Source of the DNA: Trichostrongylus colubriformis
Lineage: Eukaryota > Nematoda > Chromadorea > Rhabditida > Trichostrongylidae
Direction: 5' to 3'
DNA: 64,000 bases
Assembly: GCA_963978905.1 (NCBI GenBank)
Contig: OZ022257.1
Span: 6,949,155 to 7,013,154, forward strand
The notes under the pieces were generated by a model. It worked only from the letters and a program-made list of their open reading frames with translations, did not search any database and was not told the DNA's origin. A program made the position numbers and the translations under genes. Of the stretch, positions 1-30,900 are shown one piece after another (the stretch's first letter is position 1; each line of letters starts with the position of its first letter).

Positions 1-505
1 GAAAGTTTTCGGACTAAATGCATGGTAGGATCCGAAACAACATATCTTTGTCACCCGATATTGCGAGCGGACCGAACTTGAGGGATTTGTGATTCATGTT
101 TGGTATTTGTACCTGTCAGCAGCATGTGTGACATATCGTCTCCTGTCCCCAGTAGTGCTTTCGCAATGGATGACAAGAAGATGCTCTACCGACCAGTTCT
201 GCTTCTACGGCTCCGGCCGATTCGCGAACGAGGGCCATCGCTTTTTGCAGGAAACAATGAAGAGGCAAGCCCTCTGCCGCTCGACGTGCTTCTACTGGTA
301 CCACAAGTTCGACAACGATGACGAATCGCTCAAGAAATCTCGACCACAATCATGCAACAAACGGCTCGTGCTCGCCACCTGTGGGGCTCGACCTAAACTT
401 TCTGTATGCCAACTTCAACCTTACGAATACTCCAAAATCCACGGTATACGATTCAATAAATTTGTTAACTACTGAATGTTTTCCGACTTCAGTCCGAAAA
501 CTTTC
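1..505 (+). mobile_element. deleted mariner-like element with 15-bp terminal inverted repeats
   Basis: The first 15 bases of the window (GAAAGTTTTCGGACT) recur as an exact inverted copy at 491-505, so the element may start just outside the window. Between them, frame +2 at about 218-349 reads like the N-terminal helix-turn-helix of a mariner transposase: residues resembling EGHRFLQETMKRQALC followed by W/Y-x-x-F and a K-x-S-R-P-Q turn. The catalytic DDD/E part is absent, so this is a non-autonomous or dead copy. The family call rests on the HTH pattern and the TIRs only. Confidence 0.6.
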
Positions 506-18466
<17,961 letters not shown>

Positions 18467-18925
18467 CACTTGTCCCCCCTCATTTGAGTACCCAAATGTT
18501 CATATTAGTGATCGATCCTGGGAAGGCAGTATTCATAGAGCTGTTAGGAATGGTACTTTGAGTGTTTTTTTTTGGAAGGGCAATCAATCTCCAGCTTTTC
18601 AGTGGTGGACCCATCTTAGTGCTGTTTCATTTAGCCTCTATAAAAAAGCTGGAAGGGAACATGTACTTCCGATCAACCCAAAGAAATTGTACACGGAAAA
18701 ATGAAGCGCGCATGCGAAAAATTTGCGAAAAGTGAGAACCCGAGTCATCCGCCGCAAATAGAAACGAAAAGTGGGGCTGTTAACGTAACTTTCCGTTCCC
18801 ACTATGCGTCTTCGATTGCGGCGGACGACAGGGCGGGCAGAGTTTAAGCCATGCATAGTCGACACCTGGATGGATTGGATGGTGCAGCAATTGTAGCGAC
18901 GGCACCCGCGCCTCACATCATAAGT

Positions 18926-19099
18926 TGATGTTGAAAATGAAATATCGTTAAAGTTACAAAGTAGTCAATTCTAGCGAACTGATCTGTAGCCCTTGCCTTT
19001 GGGATCAACTAATGTTGAAAAATGATTTACCGTCAAAAGATTACAGAGCAGTACATCTATCGCGAAGTGCTCTGTAGCACTAGCCTTTGGGATCAACTT
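18926..19099. repeat. diverged tandem duplication, about 87-bp unit
   Basis: Two head-to-tail units each run from ATGTTGAAAA to GCCTTTGGGATCAACT with moderate divergence. Confidence 0.65.
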
Positions 19100-19337
19100 C
19101 TCTTTTTGTGCGGGTCTCATTTCGCCGTACCTTTGCTAATATCGGATGCAAATGTAGTTAGTGACTGAATGTTGTAGCTCCCCTCAACTTTTTTAAAAGC
19201 CAATTACGCATCCAACCCACAATGAGATTACAATTTTGAAATGACGTAATGTGCGCGTATCCTAGAAAGCAGCCTCTTGACCCGAGCACTTTGCACTTTC
19301 GGTTGAACAGAAGATCGAACAATGTTTGAGTACATAC

Positions 19338-19803
19338 TTAAAGACACCGTAAGGGAGTAATTTTGGCTTACGGTAGAACAGACGTAGTGTGGACGAGTTC
19401 AAGTGACCGCCATTGCACAAACTCGCCAGTTTGACGCCTTGGCATGGTGCCAAGAGAAGATGTTTCCATTATAAAGTTGTTCATTCCTTTTACCTTCTCC
19501 TTTGTTCTTTCGTATATTGTTTCTAGATGTACTTACATGAATGTTAATGTAGTTGGGAATGGCCACTCCACTGCGCTGGGAGTCAGGTGCTACAACTAAA
19601 GTTGGCCCGCGGCCGTCTCCTACAGCGGACAACTCGGAACGCCAGTGCGATGATGCGAATGAGGCGCGAATACACACCGCAGCGATGCACTTTTGAGTTC
19701 GGGTTTTTTCACCGATTATCGCTTCTAACCTTCTGCGTTCGTTACGAAATGCTCATTTCTTTGTATGTTTCTCTTGTTTCAGACCCCCTTCCGGTTCCTT
19801 TAA
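19338..19803. mobile_element. uninterrupted copy of the TTAA..GGAACCGG MITE
   Basis: TTAAAGACACCGTAAGGGAG at one end and CTTCCGGTTCCTTTAA at the other. It is the inverted partner of 15287-16407 and gives the empty-site sequence for the LTR insertion there. Confidence 0.7.
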
Positions 19804-22177
19804 ATAGTCGTCAGGACACTCCAATTGGGTCAGTTCGCGAGTAGACGGTTGTTACTCCTCTTGGCAGCGGTCAGTTCTCAACAAGAATGATGCAGTTCGC
19901 ACACCGCGGTAACCCATTTCGAGTGTCCTGACGCTCACCCGCAAGTAGCCAAGGAATCGGAAGATCTCAATTTTTGAACGTTTCCTGAGAAATGGATTGA
20001 TTAGCACTGGGTCACAACGCGGCGTCGTGCGCGGTCTGTTTAGGTCAGAACGGAATGGAAGGAACGACTATTTATCACAGTGGTTTTTGCCCTTTCAATG
20101 GCGAACATTGTGGGTACGCATCACGACACTCGAATTGAGCCATCGGTTTTTCTTTCGAGTGGATGCTACCTTCCAGGGATCATACGAGATTGCCTAATTA
20201 CTTTATCGCGTATTTCATTCCATTCATCGTGTTCACCGTACTTTTACAAAGATTTGACTTCTTGCCTTCAGTAACGTCCTACGTTACGTCATTTCTGTTG
20301 CTCCCTGTATTTAAAGCTTTGTGGTATTGTCGGAAACCAGCTGATCAATACTAACATGTCACAGTCGACTTCACAATTTCCGGATTACAGTAAGACCTTG
20401 TATTTCCTTCATGTCTTATTGAACTCTATTCTCCGATGAATAATTGTTGAGACGTGACTAAAATGTAGATGTTTCTGTCGCACTGTTGTAATTCCAAGGC
20501 GTGCGGTTGCGTCGCGTTTTCTCAGTAGCAGGGCCCATTAGCGACCTTAAATGCCTGATTATGAAAACTTATTTATGTTCACACTTTTGCAATACGTTAG
20601 CGATTCCGGTTAGGTATTTTATCTCCATCATTTGGATACTATTGTCTTTCTTGAAATTGTTGCTTTTGTCATGATTTTTTATGATCACTTCATCGAATAT
20701 AAACTGACTAAATATTCTACATGCTCAAAAATATAACATCAAAAATAGCCAGCGCAAATATGCGCGTCATACGCGCGCAGTTCCATTCATCGGAAGGTAG
20801 CGCGACCGCGCCGCATCACTTCGGCTTTTCCAAGCGCGTCGCTGTTTACAGATTAACAAGCATGGTCCACAGTATAAACGAGAACATCACGATCCACCTA
20901 ATACCCCTGAGATTACTTTCAGAGTGTTGTGTTATGATACTGTAAAAAATGGTACAAACTTTCCTGCTGGTCGTTTCTTGCACCCCTTTTCTTGTTTCCA
21001 AGCTGTCAGAAAACGTTCGTTGAATTCCATGATCAATAAGAGTTAGAAGCATTGCGTGTGAAGCGCCTCGGGGCCTCAGCAGCAGCTCCGGTCCGCTAAT
21101 TTTCGTCGGTCTAACGAACACATTCCGTGAAGAAGTGCCTTTAGCTGACACAGCGGTAAACTTGTCAAGCAACTTTTCCATCGTCGGTTTACCCTTTTCC
21201 CCGTTTGCCATCTTTAGAAAGGTCTTTTAGAGCCGAGTTATTCAGCTTCGTTGTTTGACTATTTATGTATATGTGATTTAATAAAAAAATAAATAAACAA
21301 TTACCAAGCTAGTGGTAGATGAATGAGGCACAGTCAAGTTACGCCCGTTCGGAAATGCATTTTTCGATTAAGAGACGCTGCTGAATTGAGAGAAGGGGGC
21401 AATAAGCGATATGGGCCTATGTGGCCGTAGCATCGGAATGTCTTGGATCGGATCCAGTCCGGTCATTTCTTTGCTCGACGACGCCTTAGTGAAGTGCCAG
21501 TAACAGCAATCGAAGCGCTGACCGACGGATCATCACTACAGCAGCCGTTACCGTCGAAGTTTTGTGTGCTATCCTTGCTAGCGAACCCGTCTTGCCTACG
21601 TAGCGCCATGTTTCGAGTACGTGATAAATGTTTACGCTTGTGAGTTTGTGGGAACGGGCGTGGTAGGATTACTTATCGAGGTTCCTTCCCTTCCTTCCCG
21701 GTGGCTCAATCCATTCAACCCTAGGCTTACTCATTTCGACCTGAAATAAAAGAAAGGATTTTGGACCAGATATCCTATCATTCCTCGTCCGACCTACGTG
21801 GCTCTGGCATTGGCTAATTTGTTGCAAACTGTCCGAGTTACCGCCAAACAAAAATATTTCAATGTCTCTGCCGGGCCCAAAGTTCAAAACTGGGCTAAAT
21901 CTGGTTTCCCCTAAGCTAAAGCTCTTTGATTAGAGCTAAATGGTGCTTTTTACGTTCTGAAGGTACTCCTTAAAATTATTACAAAGCCAGCCTGTGGCGC
22001 ACAGGAGATGCCAGGCGATGGTGAATGAGGTAGACCATGGCAGAGCTGTGTCTTTGGATTAACGGTTGCGAGGCCAAGCCTGATGATTTATGGAGCCAGT
22101 AAGCGCGATGGGGCCTAAATGGTTGTAGCAGTAAGGAGTCTCGAGTCAGATCTGGCGCTCAGACGTTGTGTTGGAAC

Positions 22178-22542
22178 CAGGGTACACCGAGAGCCGAGAT
22201 TTTCTCGACAGGGGGGGGGGGGGGGGGCGGTCGTATTTGACCGGATAGGAGGGTGGGGTCGTACCTTCAGAGGTTAGCGATAAGCACTCAAATCTAATTT
22301 TTCTATAAGCAGATGGGAAGCAAAGGGTATTTCACTGCTAATCCGTGTGACAAAATGTAAAATAAATATCTTTTTGCCTTAGGCAAGGATATATTGCAAT
22401 GAAATATATTGCAACTATGCAATCGGCAACAGTTACTGGCACTGCACAGGTCAAAAAGAAGGGGGATCGTATTTGGTCACCGTAAATGGGGGGGGGGGAT
22501 CATATGAAGCGGCTATTTTTCTCTACCCCTGGGAGTGCCCTG
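22178..22542. mobile_element. short copy of the CAGGGT-TIR / G-run GTCGTA family
   Basis: CAGGGTACACCG at the left and CCCCTGGGAGTGCCCTG at the right. Inside are CTCGACA plus a G-run of about 18 and GGTCGTATTTG (22203-22238), then GGGGGATCGTATTTGGTC near 22461 and a second long G-run at about 22488-22498. Confidence 0.55.
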
Positions 22543-23566
22543 GTTGGAGCCCAACACCACTGCTGTCAGCCGACCGTCTTCCATGATGCCTCTCACCGAC
22601 ATCGTAATGCATTTCAGCAGCCAAGTCGACTCTGTGTGTGGGCAGGAGGGCGAGCGGGGGGCTATCGATTCTGCTCTGCGACGAGTGCTCGCCAATCCTT
22701 AATTACGGAGTCTATTTATGTATCAGTACGCTGTCCGGAAGGACTCCAAGTCGAATCTGCGCTCTTCGGCCAGTTGTCCTCCTGTCCTCTGCAGTGGCTT
22801 ACATTTAAAATCTGTCCAGTTCTCACTGGAAATGCTCATATTCCTTTTATACCTCCTGAATGGTTTTCAGATAAGGCTCTAATTATTTTCAGTTGGTTGG
22901 AGTTCTATTGCCATTAAATCGTGCTAGAAATTTTATTGCCATTCATGGCAATGAGGCAGATTGACCCGGCATGCTAGCCCTTATTTCCTATCCATAGGGC
23001 TTCACTGCTCATTCAATCGCTTTTCACGCTTCCCATTTTCTTCAAGGGGATGACATTTCCAAGAAAGTTCCTAGGAAATTGAGAGAATTGACCAGCTATG
23101 GGGCGCACTCAGAAAACCTTCTGGTATACAGAGGTATACGATATGGAACTCGTTGGCTTATTATCCTGCAATTCAGCGAAAAAAAAAGTGACCCCCTCCT
23201 AACCCATTCAGCTTTTCTGCGATCGCACATATAACCCCGCTTATGGGATGACTTTGAGCCTTCATGAGACAGGTTCAGCCAGATCTAGCCAAGTTTTTTT
23301 TGTATTATCGAGGCCATCAAAAGCTATTTTTACTTGCCATTAAAACGGGCTACTGAACATATTAGCCGGTCGATGTGGTGTAACGACAGCCGATGCCGCA
23401 TGACTTGGCCATATTACCACGAACGCCTTTTGGGTCAGGAAGGAGAGAGAAAGTCCCCATAAAGGAACATTTTGAGGCCTGTCGATGTGCACCTCCAAAG
23501 AGCCAGTGCCAGTGGGGATGATAGGGTCTCATCGAAATTCCATCCTTTTCTTCCGGCCGTCATTGG

Positions 23567-23798
23567 GTGTGTACCCTTATGTCAGGATTGTCGCACGACG
23601 ACGAGCGGCGTGCGACGTGCGAGATGTACGCGTCGCGGTTGTTGGGTCTCAGAACGATTACACGCTAATGCTACAGGCGCGATACGCAGTTGACTTGTAA
23701 TCACTCCGGGACCCAACATCATGGCGCCTTTAGCTCGTCCGCCTTGCTTCGCTTGCGACATGCCGCGGTGCGAAAATCCTGACATAAGGGTACACACC
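23567..23798. mobile_element. MITE with GTGTGTACCCTTATGTCAGGATT ends, copy 1
   Basis: Terminal inverted repeats of about 28 bases: GTGTGTACCCTTATGTCAGG and CCTGACATAAGGGTACACAC, with GCGCGATACGCAGTTGACTT internally. A second copy is at 42203-42437. Confidence 0.75.
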
Positions 23799-24963
23799 GC
23801 CGCTATTGAATATATGTATCTAGCTTTCAACGGATTGAACGTTGCAGGAAAAAGACAGAACCTCGCTCAGGTACCCTTTTACCGCGGCCCCACGAACCCC
23901 CTTTCTTTGCCTTCCCAAAACATGGCGCACCGTAGGCAAGCCTGGTTCATTAACATGGATAACGCACAAAAGTGTGATGATACGGCGGGCTATTACGATG
24001 ATGCCCCATCAGTCAATGGATCGATTCCTGGTACTGGCACCTTTCTGAGATCGCTCAAAATCTTTATATGACCCCTGCAAACCTAGTGCATGCCATAAGC
24101 ATAGGTGTGTGGTGGCAACGGTTCAATGAATGCTTTTGTGAGTCTGTTGACGCTCAGAAGGGAAAATGCAAGCAATTTCCTATAAACTGATGATTTTACT
24201 AATATTTAATGGTTTACCACATATTATATGTACATAAAATAACTTCTTTCATTTTAAGATCGTTATGTAAATCGTTCGCACTCAGATTAGTAGATGAATC
24301 GAATAAATTAATGCTATCTTGAACAAACCTTCCCTTACTAATGAGCACAGAGGGAGGTAATTTCTGAGTTTAGCCTCCATCTAAAGGCACGTGCGAAACG
24401 GAGGTTGAACTACTTCCTTGTTCGCCCCCATCCCCTTGAAACTTTTGAACATGGTCACTTCGCTAATAAATATTTACTTCTTAATTAGAAAAAAATGGAA
24501 TTCTTGATTCTGAACTATGTATTTTCGAAGACCTAATGAAAAGTATATATTTTGAGGAATCGAGGAAAATTCGCGACACCAATGAGACTTACATAAAAAT
24601 CAGACACTAATTTTTCTTTAGTTTTTCATTGTCTATGTTGCTTACCCACTTTTCCCCAGTTCCAGACTTCTTTCGTATCTGACCGTCTCCAATCATAATC
24701 TTTTCGTACAAATTAGCAGAATTTTCTCATCTTTCCTAATTCCACCTATTTTTGCTGAATGCTCGTGACTTTATGGTCCATTCCATTGGAGTTGATGCAG
24801 AAGGGGCCAAGACGACATAGCGAACGCAACAACCCAACATGGACGCGGGCAGTGATTTGAAGCGAAGGTCGTGCAGCGCGACGCCGCATCGGTTCCTCCT
24901 GCACCACAAGCCTCTCTCATATACACATGCACCTGTCCCTAAAATTCTCTCCGTTTCCGATAG

Positions 24964-27900
24964 ATGGCTGCAGCCACCACCACCGCGGCCACCACCGCCG
25001 CCTCGACTGGGGAGCCACCGGAGCCGGATTCGTTGTACGCGCATGAGACCCGCGAACAAGAGAACATGCCATGGTGGCAGAGGTTTGTTTACAAGCAATG
25101 ATAATTTTATTTATTTTTTGACCATTAAAGATATGAACTGCTTATATTCCACAAAACTATTACTTCTCTCATTGTGTAACCTTTTTCAAAATTTTTGTAA
25201 CATTGCAGTAAACTTATTTTATTGAGATACTTGGTTTTTTGTCACTTCAAAGATCGATTGTATCAAATGTTTTCAATTAACTATGATTTTCATTCACCAT
25301 CATCATATTTTAGATAGGTCAAATTCTCATTTTTTCAATGTACTAACATCCTCAACCTTTTGTTTTAATTTTTATGTGATTTTAATTGTTTAATTTTATA
25401 TTTTTTGAAATATTCCTCTACCTGAAAGTGATAGATGTTCAGGAATTTCCTGCTCAATCAACCGGTACTATTTGGTACGTGGGACGGTGTATTCACCACG
25501 GTCATGGTGAACATCTTCGGTATTATCGTGTTCCTGCGAATGGGTTGGATAGTGGTTAGTTTCGAGATTGCGCCATGCATACGCCTTGTTTTGCCTTATT
25601 TTGTGGACATTATTAAAAATGTGTTGGACAAATGCATTGATCCTCAGTTACGAATGTACTATTTTAATTTTCATCCAGCAATGATCCAATTTCATCGAAT
25701 TCCAAGGATTATATGCGATGTTCACGGGCATTCCTGGCTACTGAATGCTGCTTGTGACCTACTATTTCTTTTCCATATTCTCTTACCTGTTTCAATTGAT
25801 TTCTTAACACACAACGCACCGAGCCTATTATAACCGTTCCTGCCTGTGGCCAGACGTTTTTAGCTATTTTTCAAATCGTTTTCGAATATGGAGAACAACA
25901 TATCTGTCCATTATTGTACCAAAAAAATTGGTTTACCTTTTAATTTCTCCTCTAGGAAAAAACCAAACCCTTGAACAGCTAGGCAGTTAGGTCCGCAGTC
26001 AATAAAAAAGTGATTTCGGTCGAAGTTTCATCTGTAGAGGTGAGTAGTGGTCCTATCAATTATTTTTCAAGGTGTTCAAAAAACATAATGCCAAAATCAT
26101 AGCTACTTTATGGAAGGGAAGATCCTAGAAAGATATGTTATTCTCCATATTCGAAAACATATAGTCACAGCTTTTGACCACGATACAATTTCAGAATATG
26201 AAAAAATTGTGATTGAATACTGGTGCGTGACCAGTATCAAACCTCAACTGGCCACTCAGGAGCGGTTTTCGGGGCAAAACCATGTGTTGCACGCAGTTCG
26301 TTAGGCTGTGTTCACAGTTTTGGAATTTGCGGAATTGCAGAATTGCGGAAAACGAAGAAGATACGCATCGACTTGGAGAATTGCGGAATTTGCGGAAACG
26401 TAGAAATGCAGAAATGTGGAATTTGCGGAAAAGCATTAGATACTTATCGACGCTTTCCACTATTCTTCATTTCCGCTAATTCCGCGATTCTGCATTTCCA
26501 CAATTCCGCAAATTACGCAATCCTGCAATTCCGCAAATTCCAAAACCGTGAGCACAGCCTTATGAGTTAAAGAAATTTTATTTGTGGGACAGAGTTTATG
26601 AAGCAACGTGTGAATGTGTGAATAATGGAAATTTCGCCACATAATGTTATCCAATATGTCAAGCTTGTCAATGTATTCAATTTGGTGGCATGAGGTTGTC
26701 ATACGTCATCTAGATGTGCTATGGAAGGATAAAGGAAAGTCGATCGGGCTTGTCGCCTCTGCTCGGCTCGAGAGCTCAGCGATATTGGGCTAATTGTTGA
26801 CGACGTTGGGCAGCTTGATGATATTGATATAGTTGATGAGTTCCCATGGGAGATGATGCCATCCATTCAATGATTAAAGGCAGTTTTGGGGAAAATTCGG
26901 ACGAAAAGTAAAAGAAGTAGTGGATATGAAAGCCGAGATGGCTAGTGACAGGACAGTATAGAAAAACGGATGGAAATGGCCACAAACCCGAGAAATAGGA
27001 CGCCTTCCCACCGTTGGTTCTAGGCGCGGACGACCTTCCCGTCAAGAGGCGGGTAGTCCGCATAGGTTTTCCATTGGCATTACCGAGACGTAAACATGAA
27101 GGGATGTTCGGAAATGCGACAGCATCTATTTTCATGTGCTGAGCTTCAAGCTAAAAGAGAGAAAGCGTGCTGCGATACTTTCAAACCTGCCGATCTCCTT
27201 GACCAACCCCACCGTGACCAACCCCTAATCACGTCGCCTGGAGGCGGGCTGTCCTTGTCCAAGGCGGCTTGTCCTGACGAGGCCGCCTCCGCCACAGCTC
27301 AAGGGGGCGCCTTCCGCGGGGATTTCGCCATGCATAGGTCTTTCAGACCCGAAGTTTATCACTAAATGGCTCCTTTGGGATTCCCTTTTACCCACATCAT
27401 CCCAAACACTGTCTTTAAGTTAGAATGAGTAAAATTAGTCCGTGAGAAAGCCAAATCTTTGAAAAAAAAGCACAAAAAAATCGTCAAAAGGACGCTATTT
27501 CTCATACACCCCAATCCCTCTACCCATCAGAAAAGCAGTTGCTCCCAACAAAAATTCCTCTTCCAAGAGCCTCTGAAAAATCAGATTTGTCCAAATGAAA
27601 TTAAGAACTAGCACCAATAATAAACTTATTAAAGCCTCTACACAACGTGCTACAGTCCATTTCCCGACGGCTGGCAGGGCGAGCCCAACGGACTTGTATC
27701 GATCTCTCTCACCCCGCCACACACTCTGACCCAATTCTGTGGGCCACGCCCTGCCAGCCTTATGGAACTAAACTGTACGTGTGTTTGAGTAAAAAATAAT
27801 AATAAAATTACGAAATTAAAAATAATGGACGCCTCCTACAACCCTGTCGTTTCAGGGAACAGCTGGTGTTGCAAATGCGATACTGCTTCTCATATTCTGC

Positions 27901-30900
27901 ACAGCATTAGCATTAATTACCGTCTTCTCAGCGATCGGGATAGTCGAGCGCTGTCAAATTCAGGTACTTTCCTATCGATTGATTCTTCATTGCCATTTTT
28001 TTAACTTATAAATATTTTAATCTCATTTTTCGCAAAGTTATATGCGTAATATTTTTTATTTTTTCACTTTTGCCTTGTATTTTTAGTGGCCTCCCCCGTA
28101 ATGCGTACAAACTCTATTGCTTTCCACGCTTCTAAACAATTAACTTTCCTCTTAATTTCATGAGCCAGTGTTTACGTGGACCTTCTTAGAAAGTCGCTCT
28201 CACTTGTTTTTGCTGTCTGGGACTGAATCAATAACGAACCTCCATTTTCTGTCCCTTTCCTAGTTTATAATATTTATGAAGTCATCTTGCAGAGTGGAGG
28301 GATCTACTTTCTCGTTTCGCATGTTCTCGGCGGTCGACTTGGAGGCGCCGTAGCACTGATCTACGCTCTCGGACAGGTAATTGTAGAATTTCCTGCAGTA
28401 TTTTCTTGAAAAGAGATGAAACAAAACCGATACGATCAAACCCAATAAAATCATATGCTAGTATGTTATGCGCGCGCTTGCGTCACGGTCAGGTGCTATG
28501 CGACCGCACGCAGCACCATGCCGAAATGCTGCATTGCAATCATGCAAATGAAGTTTACAAGTCATGAGGCTCATAAGTACTCAGAATGTCACTGATTTCC
28601 CCTCCTCAATAGTAACCATGAATATTGTGGAGTAATGCTCATCGGAATCTTTTATTTTTATAGAAGTCAACTTGAAATTGAGCTTGCTTACTTCCCCATC
28701 TAGTAGTCCCCACCTTTGCGAATCTCGCACACTCTGGAATCCTCATACGGGAGGGCCATGTGGGACACTGATACCAAGAACATGGCTCCCTCCAGGATTT
28801 GGGTCTACATTAACCGAAAGGAAATATAGACCCCTAGGTTCTTTCGCAATTCTCCGATCGAGTACAGCCATTTTTAGCAGTCTGCCATTTCCCCGAAAAA
28901 TTCAATTGAAAATTTCGTTATCGCATGCGAATGGCAATTGCAAGCAAATGCGCTTACGTCAAACCTCAACCTAACTTCCATGATGGTTGAATGCAATGAG
29001 AAAGTTTAGGTCATTCCACTTACTTTCACCAACTGTAGTTCGGCCACGTGACAAATAAGACAATAGCGCGCGCAGTCGCGAGCGTCTGGACAACTCGTAC
29101 TACAAACTAATACAACTACGAACCAAAAATATTAATGAATTGGGGAACCCAAGAAATCGATCGAATTAGAACTTTTCCCACGCCAGGCTATGAATTCCAT
29201 TGAGCAGCTACGCGTTCGCGCGCAAAAGCGGTTGATATGGTCTAAATTACTTGTTTAGCTATTGTTCGGAGTTCGCAATTCACGCGATTGCGCGACTCAG
29301 ACGAAAAGCGTACTTATCGATCGGGTGAATGTTACGTCTGAATCACGCAATCCGCGCAATCGCCCAAATTGCTTGATCGATATGTGATATTTTTCCGCCT
29401 GATTTACGCTGGTCGCGCGAGTAGCGCGATTGCTGTATCGCGAACTCTAAACAATGCTTCACCTATGAACACTTTCATAGCGCTCGAAACCTGTTATTCA
29501 GGCGGTCGCCACCGGTCTAGTAGCCGTCGGTTTCGCCGAATCTGTCGCTCATCTCTTCGACTCTGATAGCCGCACGTTTACCAAAGTGGTCGCCATTGCG
29601 ACGCTTGCTGTGCTTACTGGTACTTTACTACGTTTTTTTTGCAGATCTCTATCGATTTTTGAAGGGGGGGGGGCAAGAGGTAGGTGCGCGGTTGCGTTGC
29701 GACTGAATAATGATGAGAACAAATTAAAAACACATTGAAAGTTCAGTCCAAATATATAAAAATTATAATTATATTAAATTATTTTAATTATTTTATTAAT
29801 TATTTTATATTATTAAATTGTATTAAAATTATAAGGCAGTGTGCTGAAGGCTGTAGCGATGAGACGATCAATATTGATTAAGATGCTGTATTACGATAAC
29901 GTTTGCGATCCATTCCTTACCCATCTAATTCTTGCTGTCGCCATAAGTTCTGTCTTAAATTTCATGTTCAGGTTGTCAGTTACACCGTAAGCACATCAAG
30001 TGCGCTCAATATTAGGCTAAGTTAGATGTACAATACCGCTCGCGTCGGGTGAGTAATTTTCGCCTTGCGACGGTTTGTCCGCGAACAAACCGTCGCAACG
30101 TCATAACATCCTTCAAAGTGGATAAAATGAAAAGTTCTTAGAAGCGTTGGATTCGTCTCGATGCGGCGAGTTCAGTGTTGTATAAAATGTCGAATTTTGA
30201 TCAGCAATGGTCCTGAAAATCGCGCAAAAACGCGAAAACGCGTTTTTGCGCGATTTTCAGGACCGTTGCTGATCAAAATTCGACATTTTATACACTGCTG
30301 AGCTCGTCGCATTGAGGCGAATCCAATGCTCCTAAGAACTTTCCATTTTATCCACGTTGAACGATGTTATGACGTTGCGACGGTTTGTTCGCGGACAAAC
30401 CGTCGCAAGGCGAAAATCACTCACCCGACGCGAGCGGTATTGTAGCTTTGTCGTAAATGCACACAATACGTCCAAACGCACGCGAAATGCATAAACAGAT
30501 ACAAAGTGTGTCCTTCCATTGTGAATCTTCGTTTCACTTGTCCTGAGTTTATTGCGAATTTTGAGTATTATCATACACTGTCTTTACTTCATTTTGGCTC
30601 GAGATGGTTGACTGGTAGCAATTCTGACTACGGTAGACTGCCCTGACATCCTAATCTTATGAACTGGGATTGCAGTCACATTGCAATCAATTACCTCTCA
30701 AGCACTTGGCGAATTGACGGGATCATCCAATCACATAGTTGGATTCGCGAACGGCTGCACTGTTTAGTGAGCCGTCAACTCAAGCGATAAAAAAAACTAA
30801 AATGAAATTGAGCTAAGCCATGCATTGGTTTTTCCTGTGAAGACTTGGAATCGAGTGGTGTGTCATTACGATCGATTTTCTGGACCATTCTAATAACCAT

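Larger units (their letters stand above)
18467..24963. other. intergenic region between the K2P and SLC12 genes
   Basis: No recognisable gene in 6.5 kb. The listed repeats fill part of it. A 121-codon minus ORF (20846-21211, begins MANGEKGKPTMEKLLDKF) has an acceptor-like TTCTAAAG just before its ATG, but I recognise no domain. A GC-rich segment at 18700-18845 shares a TGCGTCTTCGATTG..CGGACG..GGGCGGGCA block with the complement of about 8590-8665. Confidence 0.4.

Noticed and set aside
26776..27135. 119-codon minus ORF as a gene
   Set aside because: It is contained in a TTAA MITE that has copies at 17062, 43883 and 54443 with inconsistent frames.
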